From CAWELS01 sp964468205 (lineage in GTDB: Bacteria > Acidobacteriota > Terriglobia > Bryobacterales > Bryobacteraceae): a stretch of 53,662 nt of DNA. The position numbers and the translations under genes are program-made. Under the pieces are notes generated by a model. It worked only from the letters and a program-made list of their open reading frames with translations, made no database searches and was not told the origin of the DNA. The DNA lies in NCBI GenBank assembly GCA_964468205.1, contig CAYXVG010000050.1:1-53662 (forward strand), in the 5' to 3' direction. Below, in pieces: positions 1 to 8,408 of this stretch (its first letter is position 1; every line of letters begins with the position of its first letter).

Positions 1-180
1 TGGCTGCGGCCCCTATTGTTCGCCGCATGGCGCGGACGGGAGCGCCATAACGACACGGACGAGACAGGGTAGTCGAGAGTCGTACATCCCTAGACCTGTC
101 AGTTGAGAACGGTCTTCCTTGCAGATCTGCATGGATCTCCTACCTGCAATCCGGCGGTTGTCTCCCATGCAATCCTTTCC

Positions 181-1938
181 TCAGGAAGTGTTAGCACGCG
201 ATTCAGGAGCGGCTTCATGAGCCAACTCTGCTCTGATCCGCGCACGTTCCTCGTCCAGTTGTTCAGGTGTAGCGCCCAATTTTCGAAGGATGCTTCCAGT
301 CATCGCCAGAGCCAACTCGCCTTCGCCGGCAAAGATCTCGTCAGCACCTGCCTTGCGTAGCGCGTCGGCCTGATTCAGATAATCAACTCTCGATACAACG
401 TGTAATTTGGGATTGATCTGGCGGGCAATGCGGATGGCTTCGCCGGCATTCGTCGATCCGGACGCGCTCAAGATGAAGCTGGCTGCTTGGGCAACGCCGG
501 CTTGTTCAAGCACCTCCCGCTGGCTCGCATCTCCGTAAACCGCGCGGTGACCCCTCGCCCGGAGACTCTTATGAGTCTCAATGTTCATTTCAATGATGGT
601 GGGCTCAATTCCCCGCTCTTTTAGCAGGCGCGTTACTGCTTTCCCGATTGGTCCGTACCCCACAACGACGGCACGATGCGAGGGCTCGGTCCTGGCTTCC
701 AGTGGAGGTTTCGCGAATCCGCGGGCTGTTCTTCGGTTGAGCAGGCGCCATAGCCGGGGATGCCGCCGAAGGAATGACTCGGCACGGTTCAGCGTTCGAT
801 ATAGCATCGGATTGAGCATGATAGAGACAATTGCCGCCGCCACAAGGGGGTTCATGGCTGCCTCTGGAACCGCGCCGACTTGAGCGGCGAGCGTGCCGAC
901 AAGAAATGAGAATTCTCCGATCTGCGCCAAGGCGATCGCGACACCAAGGCCAATCCTTGAGCTGTAGCCGAAAAGCGCTACAATCGTCAACGCGGCGAGC
1001 GGCTTTCCTATCATCACGATGGCTAGAGTCGCGACGGTGAGCAGCGGCGACGCAACAAGTTGCCGCGGATCAAACAGCATCCCGACCGACAGGAAAAACA
1101 TCACGGCGAAGGCGTCCCTCATCGGCAAGGCTTCAGCTCCGGCTCGCGCACTGAACTCCGACTGCCCGACCACCATGCCGGCTAAGAATGCGCCCAGCGC
1201 CATTGAGACTCCGAAAAGGTAGGCTGACCCAACAGCCACGCCAAGGGCAACTGCCAGAACGCCGAGAGTGAACAATTCGCGGGAGTATGTTTCAGCGATC
1301 TTATTGAGGAGCCATGGGACGACACGGCCAGCGGCAAACAGGGTGAAGGTTATGAAAACCACAAGTTTCAGCGCCGCCAGCGCAAATGAGACTGGAAGGC
1401 TGAAAGCGGCTTCTGACGAGGTCAGGAAGATGACCGGGAGGAGGACGAGCACGAAAACCGTGAAGATGTCTTCGACCACGAGCCAACCGATCGCGACCCT
1501 ACCCGTTGGGCTTTGTAGTTGGTCATTGTCGGAGAGAACTCGTGTGAGCACGACCGTGCTAGCTACCGAGAGGGCGAGGCCGAAGACGACGCCAGCTGAC
1601 CAGTCCCAGCCGAAGAGCCTAGCGGTGAATGCTCCGAGCAATGTCGCCACGCTGATCTGGCATATCGCGCCGCCAATGGCGATATACCGGACGGCCATGA
1701 GGTCCTTCAGGTGAAAGTGGAGGCCAACGCCGAACATCAGCAGAATTACGCCCACTTCGGCTAGCTGATCCGCCAACTGCTTATCAGCTACAAATCCTGG
1801 CGTGTGCGGTCCAACAAGAATGCCGGCCAACAGATACCCGATGATCGGCGACCACCCGAGGCGCTGAGTTAAGTACCCGAATGCCGTTGCACCAATGAAG
1901 CCACCGGAGAGGGTTAGGAGTAGGTCGAGATTGTGCAT
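181..1938 (-). CDS. KefB/YbaL-type monovalent cation/proton antiporter (CPA2)
   Basis: The protein is an inner-membrane cation (probably K+)/proton antiporter. About 12 hydrophobic segments fill the first ~385 residues, as in the Na+/H+ exchanger domain of the CPA2 family. After a basic linker there is a cytosolic Rossmann (RCK_N/TrkA-N) domain whose glycine-rich motif is VVVGYGPIGKAV, followed by an acidic strand end and GDAS. This order matches E. coli YbaL/KefB. The ATG at 1938 begins MHNLDLLLTLSGG and makes 585 residues, the usual family length. An in-frame TTG seven codons upstream would only add polar residues, so I prefer the ATG. A weak GGAG lies ~11 nt upstream. There is no KefF/KefG partner nearby, so glutathione gating is not supported. 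The family call is strong; ion specificity is inferred. Confidence 0.9.
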   Translation of the reverse strand: MHNLDLLLTLSGGFIGATAFGYLTQRLGWSPIIGYLLAGILVGPHTPGFVADKQLADQLAEVGVILLMFGVGLHFHLKDLMAVRYIAIGGAICQISVATLLGAFTARLFGWDWSAGVVFGLALSVASTVVLTRVLSDNDQLQSPTGRVAIGWLVVEDIFTVFVLVLLPVIFLTSSEAAFSLPVSFALAALKLVVFITFTLFAAGRVVPWLLNKIAETYSRELFTLGVLAVALGVAVGSAYLFGVSMALGAFLAGMVVGQSEFSARAGAEALPMRDAFAVMFFLSVGMLFDPRQLVASPLLTVATLAIVMIGKPLAALTIVALFGYSSRIGLGVAIALAQIGEFSFLVGTLAAQVGAVPEAAMNPLVAAAIVSIMLNPMLYRTLNRAESFLRRHPRLWRLLNRRTARGFAKPPLEARTEPSHRAVVVGYGPIGKAVTRLLKERGIEPTIIEMNIETHKSLRARGHRAVYGDASQREVLEQAGVAQAASFILSASGSTNAGEAIRIARQINPKLHVVSRVDYLNQADALRKAGADEIFAGEGELALAMTGSILRKLGATPEQLDEERARIRAELAHEAAPESRANTS

Positions 1939-1959
1939 TGCGTTGCGACGCTCCGTCAA

Positions 1960-2898
1960 GAATCACAAGGGCCACCTCTCTTGGGCGCTTCGTAGACACC
2001 TAGAGGGATAACTTCTATCTGGATAATCAATATTCTCAATGACAGTCGCCTCGCTTTACAAGCGGACCAACCGCGGTGGCCCAGGCTCTGGTGGCACCCT
2101 GAGTCTTGAGAGGCTCGGCTGGGAGGCGCCCTGCCGGTTCGCATACGGTACGGGACCAACTGTGGGTCGCGAGAACAAGCCGCGAGCATAATTGATGTCG
2201 AAGTGGGCACACGCGCGAATGCGCGGATCAGAGGCGCTCGGTGAAACCAAGGCGAACACCGTGTCTGCGGGGCGACAAGCATTTCCGGCCTCCGAGTGAA
2301 GACGTTCGCGACCAGATACTTGCCTCGACAAGCGTTCTGCGGGAATGGCGACGCGACCAGACGGCCCATGGGCCTCACCTCGGAAAAGCCAGGCAATGGA
2401 AGCCTGGAGTCGCGCTCAACCGGGTCGGCGACCGCCAACGCGCCTGCGGTGAGCCGGACTGGCAAAAGGCCCGCCGCCAGAAGACACAAGCCAGTTGGCG
2501 CGCCCGCAACCCCGGCCACGCGGCCGCCCATCGGATCAGCCAACGCAACTAGGACCAGGCGGCCAAGCCACTGCGATCGCCGCCACCGGTGAGCCGACGT
2601 ACCTGGGATCTCGCGAAACACCAGTTCGGAGGCCAAGACGCTGATTTCATTGGGGTTATGGGACACTCATTCTCCGCTCGGCGAAAGGCCAGTTCCAGGT
2701 TTATCTCGTTGATTCCACGAGGCTTTCCGGAACGGTCTCAGTACGTGGAGGCCAGGGGGCGCGTTACTTTTGTAAAAAAGGCGGCGGGGGCGGGGCGTTT
2801 CTACCGGGAATCGCGAATCAACGGATACACTGGCTGGGACCATCCTCTTTCGGAAGGGAATGATGAGGACAGTGGTCCGCCGGGGAAGGAGAGCAAGG
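1960..2898. other. Gene-poor stretch, no confident gene
   Basis: I found no convincing gene in this ~900-base stretch. One minus-strand frame (1956-2666) is open for 236 codons and would overlap the antiporter frame. Its translation has a short hydrophobic, Ala/Gly/Leu-rich part and then an Arg/Pro-rich tail with no motif I recognise, and no ribosome binding site fits its start. It could be a decayed membrane-protein gene or chance, since high GC creates long open frames. The right end (about 2770-2860) holds a short T/A-rich patch inside G-rich sequence and may contain the promoter for the cytochrome gene. Confidence 0.4.
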
Positions 2899-3249
2899 GT
2901 GAAACATGTATTGATGGGCGCGGCGGTGGCCGCGGTGGTATTGCTGGCGCCGGCGGCGGCGGAGGAGCATCCGGGCAAGAAGCTGTATGACAAGACGTGC
3001 CGGGGGTGTCATGGTCCCGAGGGGACCGGGAGCCAGGCGGCGGACAAGCTGTATAAGACGAAGATTCCGCGGTTGAATTCGGCGGAGGTACAGGCGTACT
3101 CGGATCAGGAACTGGCGGGGATCATCATGGGCGGCAAGGGGAAGATGGCGTCGGTGCGTTTGGGCACGCCGCAGAATCCGCACGGGCGGAAGTTCACGGG
3201 CGACGAGATCGAGGAGGTGATCGCGTACGTCCGGACGCTGAAGAAGTAG
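2899..3249 (+). CDS. Small periplasmic c-type cytochrome
   Basis: This is a mono-haem cytochrome c of 116 residues, exported by Sec and probably an electron carrier. After the signal peptide (basic VKH, then an Ala/Val/Leu core ending APAAA) comes the haem site CRGCH at residues 34-38 followed by GPEGTG. A GKGKM motif in the C-terminal half likely gives the axial Met. The C-terminal helix IEEVIAYVRTLKK is typical of the class I cytochrome c fold. I chose GTG 2899 because AAGGAGAG ends 5 nt before it and the signal peptide then has normal length; upstream ATGs at 2860 and 2863 would give an unusually long basic N-terminus. It precedes a Tat-exported oxidoreductase on the same strand. The donor and acceptor are unknown. 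Confidence 0.85.
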   Translation: MKHVLMGAAVAAVVLLAPAAAEEHPGKKLYDKTCRGCHGPEGTGSQAADKLYKTKIPRLNSAEVQAYSDQELAGIIMGGKGKMASVRLGTPQNPHGRKFTGDEIEEVIAYVRTLKK

Positions 3250-3375
3250 GCCGGCGGGGGCGGGAACGGTCCGGGCCGCGCGGCGCGTGGGCGCGGGCGA
3301 GCACGGGGGTTTGCATCGGCGATAGGATCGAAGGGAGCGCCGCCGCGGGGCGGTGGCGCGAGGGAGGTCCTGACG

Positions 3376-4887
3376 ATGCAAGAGAGAGACGGCAGCAGCC
3401 GGAGAGAGTTCATCGCGCGGGCGGCGGGCGCTTCCGTGGCGGCGGGGGCGGCGGTCCGGCGGGCGACGGCGCAGGGGAGCGCGAAGGGCGCGAACGAGAT
3501 TATCCAGCTTGGGGTGATCGGGCTGGGGAACAATGGGCGGGGGCACTTGCGGGGGCTCGATTCGCTGGCGAACCTGGCCCGGGTGGCGGCGGTGTGCGAC
3601 ATCTACAAGCCGCGCCTGGAGCAAGGGGTGGCGATGACGGGGGCGAAGGGGTATCACAACTACGAGGACCTGCTGGCGGATCCGGATATCGACGCCGTGA
3701 TCATCTCCACGCCGGACCACTGGCACGCGCAGATGGCGATTGACGCCATGCGGGCCGGCAAGGACGTGGACGTGGAGAAGCCGATGGCGCTGACGATCGA
3801 AGAGGCGCGGCGGATGGTGGAGGTGGCGAAGGAGACGGGGCGGATTCTGGCGGTGGACAGCGAGCACACGGCGCACGGGATCTGGAAAGTGGCGAAGGAA
3901 GCGGTGGACGGCGGGGCGCTGGGGAAACTGCTGTGGAGCCAGACGAGCCGGAGCCGGAATTCGACGGAGCCGCCGTGGAACTATAAGCTCGAGGAGGAGG
4001 CGACGCCGGAGAACATTGACTGGGAGCGGTGGTTGGGGCCGACGGAAAAGGTCCCGTTCGACCGGGAGCGGTTCTTCCGGTGGCGGAAGTATTTCGAGTA
4101 CGGCGGCGGGATCGCGACGGATCTGTACGTGCATCACCTGACGCCGCTCGTGAAGGTGACGAGCGCGGGGTTTCCGGAGCGGGCAGTGGGCGCGGGCGGC
4201 AACTGGTTCTACGGAAAGGAGACGATCGAGGTGCCGGACACATTCGTGATGGCGCTCGATTACCCGAACCAGCAGACGATCGTGGTGGGCGGGTCACTGG
4301 CGAACTCGGTGGAGATGCCGATTGTGATTCGGGGGCACGAGGCGAACATTCTGTTCTTCGGTTCGGACCATAAGCGGCCGGCGTACCTGCACATCCAGCC
4401 GGAGGCGGCGTTCGCGGAGAAGGTGCGGGCGCGGGTGGAGGAGTTGGGGATCGAGGGGAGATGGCTGGAGATGGGCGCCGGGGAACAGGCTGACTTCGAT
4501 AGGCTGCCGCGGGCGGAGCAGGAGCAGATGATCGCGAACGCGCTGGGCGATGCGGAGATCAAGGCGGAGTGGGACGCGGCGGTGAAGCGGACGCCGTCAC
4601 TGGAGAGCTCGCCGGCGGAGCGGCGGCGTTTCTTCGCGCGATTGTTCCGGCGGCGGGCGAGCGCGAGCGGAGCGGCGGGGTTCCGGATGGATTCGCCGGC
4701 GGCGGAGAGTTTCCACGAGAACTTTCTAAGGTGCGTGCGGACGCGGGAGAAGCCGGTGCTCGACGGGGAGCTGGGGTACATGGTGCAGGTGGCGGTGAAC
4801 ATGGCGGTGGAGTCGTACCGGCGGGATAAGGTGGTGTTTTTCGATGTGGAGGAGGGGAGGATGGTGTGGGAGAGGGGGGGAGATTGA
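3376..4887 (+). CDS. Tat-exported Gfo/Idh/MocA family oxidoreductase
   Basis: A 503-residue NAD(P)-dependent sugar/polyol oxidoreductase. A twin-arginine signal (SSRREFIARAAGAS) heads the protein. The Rossmann motif GLGNNGRG lies near residue 50 and the family lysine motif VEKPMAL near 135, followed by the beta-sheet domain. A perfect GGAGGT at 3363-3368 sits 7 nt before the ATG. It is longer than classical family members (~350-440), with extra charged sequence around residues 360-440 near its C-terminus. Family members oxidise, reduce or rearrange sugars with tightly bound cofactor, and Tat export of folded, cofactor-loaded forms is common in Planctomycetes and Acidobacteriota. Neighbouring cytochrome c and hydrolase genes suggest periplasmic carbohydrate work. 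The substrate cannot be read from sequence. Confidence 0.9.
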   Translation: MQERDGSSRREFIARAAGASVAAGAAVRRATAQGSAKGANEIIQLGVIGLGNNGRGHLRGLDSLANLARVAAVCDIYKPRLEQGVAMTGAKGYHNYEDLLADPDIDAVIISTPDHWHAQMAIDAMRAGKDVDVEKPMALTIEEARRMVEVAKETGRILAVDSEHTAHGIWKVAKEAVDGGALGKLLWSQTSRSRNSTEPPWNYKLEEEATPENIDWERWLGPTEKVPFDRERFFRWRKYFEYGGGIATDLYVHHLTPLVKVTSAGFPERAVGAGGNWFYGKETIEVPDTFVMALDYPNQQTIVVGGSLANSVEMPIVIRGHEANILFFGSDHKRPAYLHIQPEAAFAEKVRARVEELGIEGRWLEMGAGEQADFDRLPRAEQEQMIANALGDAEIKAEWDAAVKRTPSLESSPAERRRFFARLFRRRASASGAAGFRMDSPAAESFHENFLRCVRTREKPVLDGELGYMVQVAVNMAVESYRRDKVVFFDVEEGRMVWERGGD

Positions 4888-4900
4888 GACACAGGGTACG

Positions 4901-4930
4901 AAGAATTTAGGAGAGTTTAAGAGAGTTTAG
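4901..4930 (+). repeat. Three 10-bp near-repeats before an RBS
   Basis: Three consecutive near-identical 10-mers (aagaatttag, gagagtttaa, gagagtttag) sit between the Gfo/Idh stop and the next start. They run straight into GGAGGG at 4930-4935, the ribosome binding site of the downstream hydrolase. The repeats look like duplicated copies of the binding-site context. They could be simple slippage; whether they affect translation is unknown. Confidence 0.6.
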
Positions 4931-4941
4931 GAGGGATTGTG

Positions 4942-5805
4942 ATGAGGCGTACGGTTCTGGCGAGTATGGGGGTGGTGTTGCTGGCGGGGGCGCAGGTGGC
5001 GGTTTCGCAGCGGGACTTTTCGAACGTGGAATTCGAGACGACGCGGGTGGCGGGCGGAGTTTATCTGCTCGAGAGCGGCGCGGGAGGGAATATAGCAGTG
5101 TCGGCGGGGGAGGACGGGGTGCTGATGATCGACGATCAGTTCGCTCCGCTGGCGGAGAAGATCCGGGCAGGCATCCGGAAGGCAGGCGGGAGCGGGGTGA
5201 GGTTTCTCATCAATACGCATTACCACGGCGACCACACGGGCGGGAACGCGGAGTTCGGGGAAGAGGCGACGATTGTGGGGCACACGAATGTGCGCAAGCG
5301 GCTGGCGGAGCAGGGGCAGCCGGCGGCGGCGCTGCCGGTGGTAACGTTCGAGGAGTCGATTACGATCCATTTCAACGGGGAGAGCGTCGAGATCCGGCAC
5401 CTGCCGCGGGGGCACACGGATAGCGACAGCGTGGTGTACTTCGGGGGGTCGAACGTGGTTCACATGGGCGATTTGTTTTTCGCGGGGCGGTTTCCGTATA
5501 TCGATCTGAAGGCCGGCGGGGACGTGGAAGGCTACATGAATAACGTGCAGACGGTGATGGACGGTCTGCCGGCCGGTGTGAAGATCATTCCGGGGCACGG
5601 CAAGCTGGCGACGCTCGAGGATTTGAAGACGTTCCACGCGGCGCTCGAGGAGACGGCGGCGCACATACGGGGGCAGATGGAGTCCGGGAAGAGCCTGGAG
5701 GAGATTCAGGCGGCGGGCTTGCCGGCGAAGTGGAACGGATGGGGCGAAGGGTTCATCAGCACGGAGCGCTGGATCGAGATCGTGTATAGCAGCTACAAAG
5801 GGTAG
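4942..5805 (+). CDS. Secreted metallo-beta-lactamase-fold hydrolase
   Basis: An MBL-fold zinc hydrolase of 287 residues with a Sec signal peptide (MRRTVLASMGVVLLAGAQVA). The metal-binding signature HYHGDH is at residues 93-98. The later ligands are visible as a His in LPRGHTDSD, an Asp in VHMGDLFF and a His in IIPGHG. GGAGGG at 4930-4935 sits 6 nt before ATG 4942, so the GTG at 4939 is not preferred. Exported single-domain relatives include beta-lactamases, lactonases, alkylsulfatases and quinoprotein-relay hydrolases; nothing in the sequence decides between them. The gene is 54 bp after the Gfo/Idh gene and probably co-transcribed. The family call is firm, the substrate open. Confidence 0.9.
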   Translation: MRRTVLASMGVVLLAGAQVAVSQRDFSNVEFETTRVAGGVYLLESGAGGNIAVSAGEDGVLMIDDQFAPLAEKIRAGIRKAGGSGVRFLINTHYHGDHTGGNAEFGEEATIVGHTNVRKRLAEQGQPAAALPVVTFEESITIHFNGESVEIRHLPRGHTDSDSVVYFGGSNVVHMGDLFFAGRFPYIDLKAGGDVEGYMNNVQTVMDGLPAGVKIIPGHGKLATLEDLKTFHAALEETAAHIRGQMESGKSLEEIQAAGLPAKWNGWGEGFISTERWIEIVYSSYKG

Positions 5806-5832
5806 CGGCGGAGCGGGCCCGGCGGAGCGGTT

Positions 5833-6333
5833 CTACTTGCCCCGGTCAATATTGCCGTCCGGGCCGAGATCGCCCTTGGCGACGCGGGCATCGTATTCGG
5901 CGGCGGCCTCGGAGGGGAAGAAGGCCGGGGGATCGGGGATATCGAGGTCGGAACGGTATTCGTCCGAGTCGAGATCGAGGTCGAAGATGGCGCCGGTGAA
6001 GACGATGCGGGCGTGGAGGCCGGTGACGCTTTTGCCGGAAGGGCGGAATTTCAGGCCTAGGGCGGCGGCCTTGACGAGGCCGAAGTCGACGACGGGCAGG
6101 CGACCGTCCGGCGGGCGGTAGACGCAGTTGAGCTGCGAGCCCTGTTTCGAGACGAGGGCGACGTCGACGTCGCTGGTGGCGATGGTTTCGCAGGCGGCCG
6201 CAAGATTCAGGGTGAGGCCGATTTGGAGGACGCCTTTGGTGGTGATTTCGAACGTCATGGCGGCGTCGCGCCCGGAGATGGAGAACGCGTATTCGCGGTA
6301 GTCTTCCCGGGTGGTTCTTTTCTTCTGTGGCAT
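5833..6333 (-). CDS. Hypothetical protein, partner of the upstream Cys-rich protein
   Basis: I do not recognise this 166-residue protein. It has no signal peptide or membrane segment. The N-terminus is basic (MPQKKRTTREDYREY). The body alternates short beta-like stretches (LQIGLTLNLAAACETIA, DVDVALVSKQG) with an acidic C-terminal half (FDLDLDSDEYRSDLDI), which looks like a beta-rich domain. The start is well supported: GAGGAGG lies 5 nt before the ATG. The upstream gene on this strand ends 15 bp before it, so the two form a two-gene operon on the opposite strand from all near neighbours. A role in a complex with that protein is inference from linkage only. Confidence 0.75.
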   Translation of the reverse strand: MPQKKRTTREDYREYAFSISGRDAAMTFEITTKGVLQIGLTLNLAAACETIATSDVDVALVSKQGSQLNCVYRPPDGRLPVVDFGLVKAAALGLKFRPSGKSVTGLHARIVFTGAIFDLDLDSDEYRSDLDIPDPPAFFPSEAAAEYDARVAKGDLGPDGNIDRGK

Positions 6334-6348
6334 GATCGCCTCCTCGAT

Positions 6349-7017
6349 TCAGGCTACGCCCGCGGTGACCAGGTTCCAGAACCTCACGTTGGCGAGCAAG
6401 GTTTCGCCCCGGCAGAAGTCGGAGATGAACGAGACGAAGTGGAGGTCGATGGCGTATTGGATGCCGGGGAAGATGCACTGCATTCCCGGGCTGTCGTCGC
6501 CGAGATAGAGGCAGCCGGTGGCGCGAGGGCCCGGGAAATAGGAGTCGACGACGGGGGGCGGCGGGTCCGAGCGGTGGCCGTAGCGCTGCCCGGCGGCATT
6601 GCCGTCCTCCTGATAGATGAGCGGGTGAAGGGTGCGGCCGCGGCCGAGGTTGTGGGTGAGGCGAATGCCTCCGAGGACGAAGCTTCCGCGGATGAACTGC
6701 CGGAATTCGCAGCAGGAGCACTCGCAGGGCGGCGTGCTGTTGAAGATGGCCAGAAAATCGGCGCGGCGAAAGACGGATGTGCCGATGGCGGCGGGGCCGA
6801 TCAGCGGAACGAAACTGACCTGGGGAACTCCGCCGATGAAGCGGACGACCGGGCGAGCGCCGATGAAGGTGCCCGCGCAGGGGTTCCGGCGGACGGTGAC
6901 GGGACCGGTGGCGACGATGAAGAGGTCGACACAACAGCGTTTCTTCTTTTCGACGGGATCGGGTTTGGGTTTGGGCCGGGGCGAGCCCTTGCCGGTTGGA
7001 GCGAGAGTTTCAGGCAT
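6349..7017 (-). CDS. Hypothetical Cys-rich protein with CECSCCEFRQFIRG motif
   Basis: The 222-residue product has no signal peptide. A Pro/Lys-rich leader (GSPRPKPKPDP) is followed by KKKRCCVDLF, then a beta-rich middle, and a compact cysteine motif CECSCCEFRQFIRGSF at about residues 115-130. That motif could bind zinc or iron. Further cysteines occur near the C-terminus in TGCLYLG, MQCIFPG and DFCRGE. I choose ATG 7017 because GGAGGT at 7025-7030 (read on the minus strand) sits 7 nt before it, whereas an in-frame start 19 codons upstream lacks a site. It is the first gene of a tight pair. I recall similar C-x-C-x-C-E-[YF]-R-Q motifs in uncharacterised bacterial proteins but cannot name a function. 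Confidence 0.75.
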   Translation of the reverse strand: MPETLAPTGKGSPRPKPKPDPVEKKKRCCVDLFIVATGPVTVRRNPCAGTFIGARPVVRFIGGVPQVSFVPLIGPAAIGTSVFRRADFLAIFNSTPPCECSCCEFRQFIRGSFVLGGIRLTHNLGRGRTLHPLIYQEDGNAAGQRYGHRSDPPPPVVDSYFPGPRATGCLYLGDDSPGMQCIFPGIQYAIDLHFVSFISDFCRGETLLANVRFWNLVTAGVA

Positions 7018-7317
7018 ACGCGATACCTCCGGCGTCAGCCTTTTCCGGGCTCTCTTGAAGCGAGCCAGTGACACAGTAGTCGGCGCCGCAGACGATGGTG
7101 GCCCAGCAGGCGCAGGATAAGGGGGCGCCGGGTGGTTCCGAAGATTCCCAGTGACCGAGCGACGCCCGTACAGGAACGATACGGCAGACGGAGCGTTCTG
7201 TCAAGGACTTTTTCGGAGCCCGGCGGGACGGGCCGATGGAATGTTTCCAGCGCGGTTTACAGCTGTTATATACTGCTCGACAGCGGAGAATGGAAGCCGC
7301 TTGAAGGGAGATTTGCG

Positions 7318-8403
7318 ATGCCGAAGATGACACGCCGGGATTGCCTGGTCCGCGGGGTAGCCGCGCTGGCTGGGGCCGCCGGAATGGGGAGCGCCTGGAC
7401 GCAGGTGGCGCGCGCGAACAGCGACGGGTTGAAGCTGGCCATGATTCTTGGTCCGGGGGAGCCGGACCGGGCGAAGCTGATCCGGCAGATCGGGCTGACG
7501 CACACAATCGCCGGGGTGAGCGGCGCGCTGCGCAGGGTTCCGAAGGGGCAGTACGTGGACGAGCTGGCGAAGATTCAGAAGGAGTACAAGCAGTACGGGC
7601 TGGCGATTGACGGAGTGGAGAGCCATCCGGTGCCGGCGGAGAAGATCAAGCTGGGGCTGGAGGGGCGCGATGAGGAGATCGAGAATTACATTGCGGCGAT
7701 CCACGCGCTGAGCAAGGTGGGCATCAACATGGTGTGCTACAACTTCATGGCGGGGATTGGGTGGTACCGGACGCGGAATGACGCTCCGGAGCGGGGCGGC
7801 GCGCTGACGACGGTGTTCAACTACGACGATGCGGAGAAGGAAGGCCTGACGCAGTGGGGAGAGGTGAGCGAGGAGCAGATGTGGAACAACATCACCTACT
7901 TTCAGAAGGCGGTAATTCCGGAGGCGGAGAAGGCGGGGGTGAATATGGCGCTGCATCCGGACGATCCGCCGCTGCCAAAGCTGCGGGGCATCGCGCGGAT
8001 TTGCATCAGCGGCGAAAATTACCGGCGGATCATGAATATTGTGCCGAGCCCGGTGAACGGGGTGACGTATTGCCAGGCGAACTTCGTGGCGATGGGCGAG
8101 GATGTTTACGCCCTGGCGCAGGAGTGGCTGGCGCAGAACAAGATTTTCTTCGTGCATTTCCGGGACATCGAGGGCCAGGGGAGGTACTTCCGCGAGACGT
8201 TCCACGACAACGGCCCGACGGACATGGCGAAGATGCTGAAGATCTACTACGACGGCGGATTCCGCGGGCCGATCCGGCCGGACCACGCGCCGACGATCGG
8301 GCAGGAGGCGAATGACCGGCCGGGGTACGCGATGGGCGGGAAGGTGCTGGCCATCGGGTACATGCGCGGCATTCTCGAGGGAATGGACGTCCCGTTCGAG
8401 TAG
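7318..8403 (+). CDS. Mannonate dehydratase (UxuA)-like protein with Tat signal
   Basis: A 361-residue TIM-barrel protein resembling D-mannonate dehydratase, which converts D-mannonate to 2-keto-3-deoxygluconate in hexuronate breakdown. UxuA-like motifs are present in order: NMVCYNFMAGIGWYRT, MALHPDDPP, FFVHFRDIE, and GPIRPDHAP near the end. It starts with a twin-arginine-like signal (MTRRDCLVRGVAALAGAAG). ATG 7318 is chosen because GAAGGGAG lies ~7 nt upstream and the signal begins there; the frame is open further upstream but without signal-like sequence. UxuA is normally cytoplasmic, so an exported form is odd; a related isomerase/epimerase activity on oligomeric or free uronates in the periplasm is possible. 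The next gene starts 5 bp after its stop, indicating translational coupling. Confidence 0.85.
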   Translation: MPKMTRRDCLVRGVAALAGAAGMGSAWTQVARANSDGLKLAMILGPGEPDRAKLIRQIGLTHTIAGVSGALRRVPKGQYVDELAKIQKEYKQYGLAIDGVESHPVPAEKIKLGLEGRDEEIENYIAAIHALSKVGINMVCYNFMAGIGWYRTRNDAPERGGALTTVFNYDDAEKEGLTQWGEVSEEQMWNNITYFQKAVIPEAEKAGVNMALHPDDPPLPKLRGIARICISGENYRRIMNIVPSPVNGVTYCQANFVAMGEDVYALAQEWLAQNKIFFVHFRDIEGQGRYFRETFHDNGPTDMAKMLKIYYDGGFRGPIRPDHAPTIGQEANDRPGYAMGGKVLAIGYMRGILEGMDVPFE

Positions 8404-8408
8404 GACCG

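Noticed and set aside
1956..2666. A 236-codon minus-strand frame overlapping the antiporter frame by TTGA
   Set aside because: The coupling would require a TTG start of the antiporter that is less likely than the ATG at 1938, and the product has no recognisable domain.
2818..4137. A 439-codon minus-strand frame rich in Arg, Pro and His
   Set aside because: It lies opposite the cytochrome c and Gfo/Idh genes and has the composition of an antisense high-GC frame.
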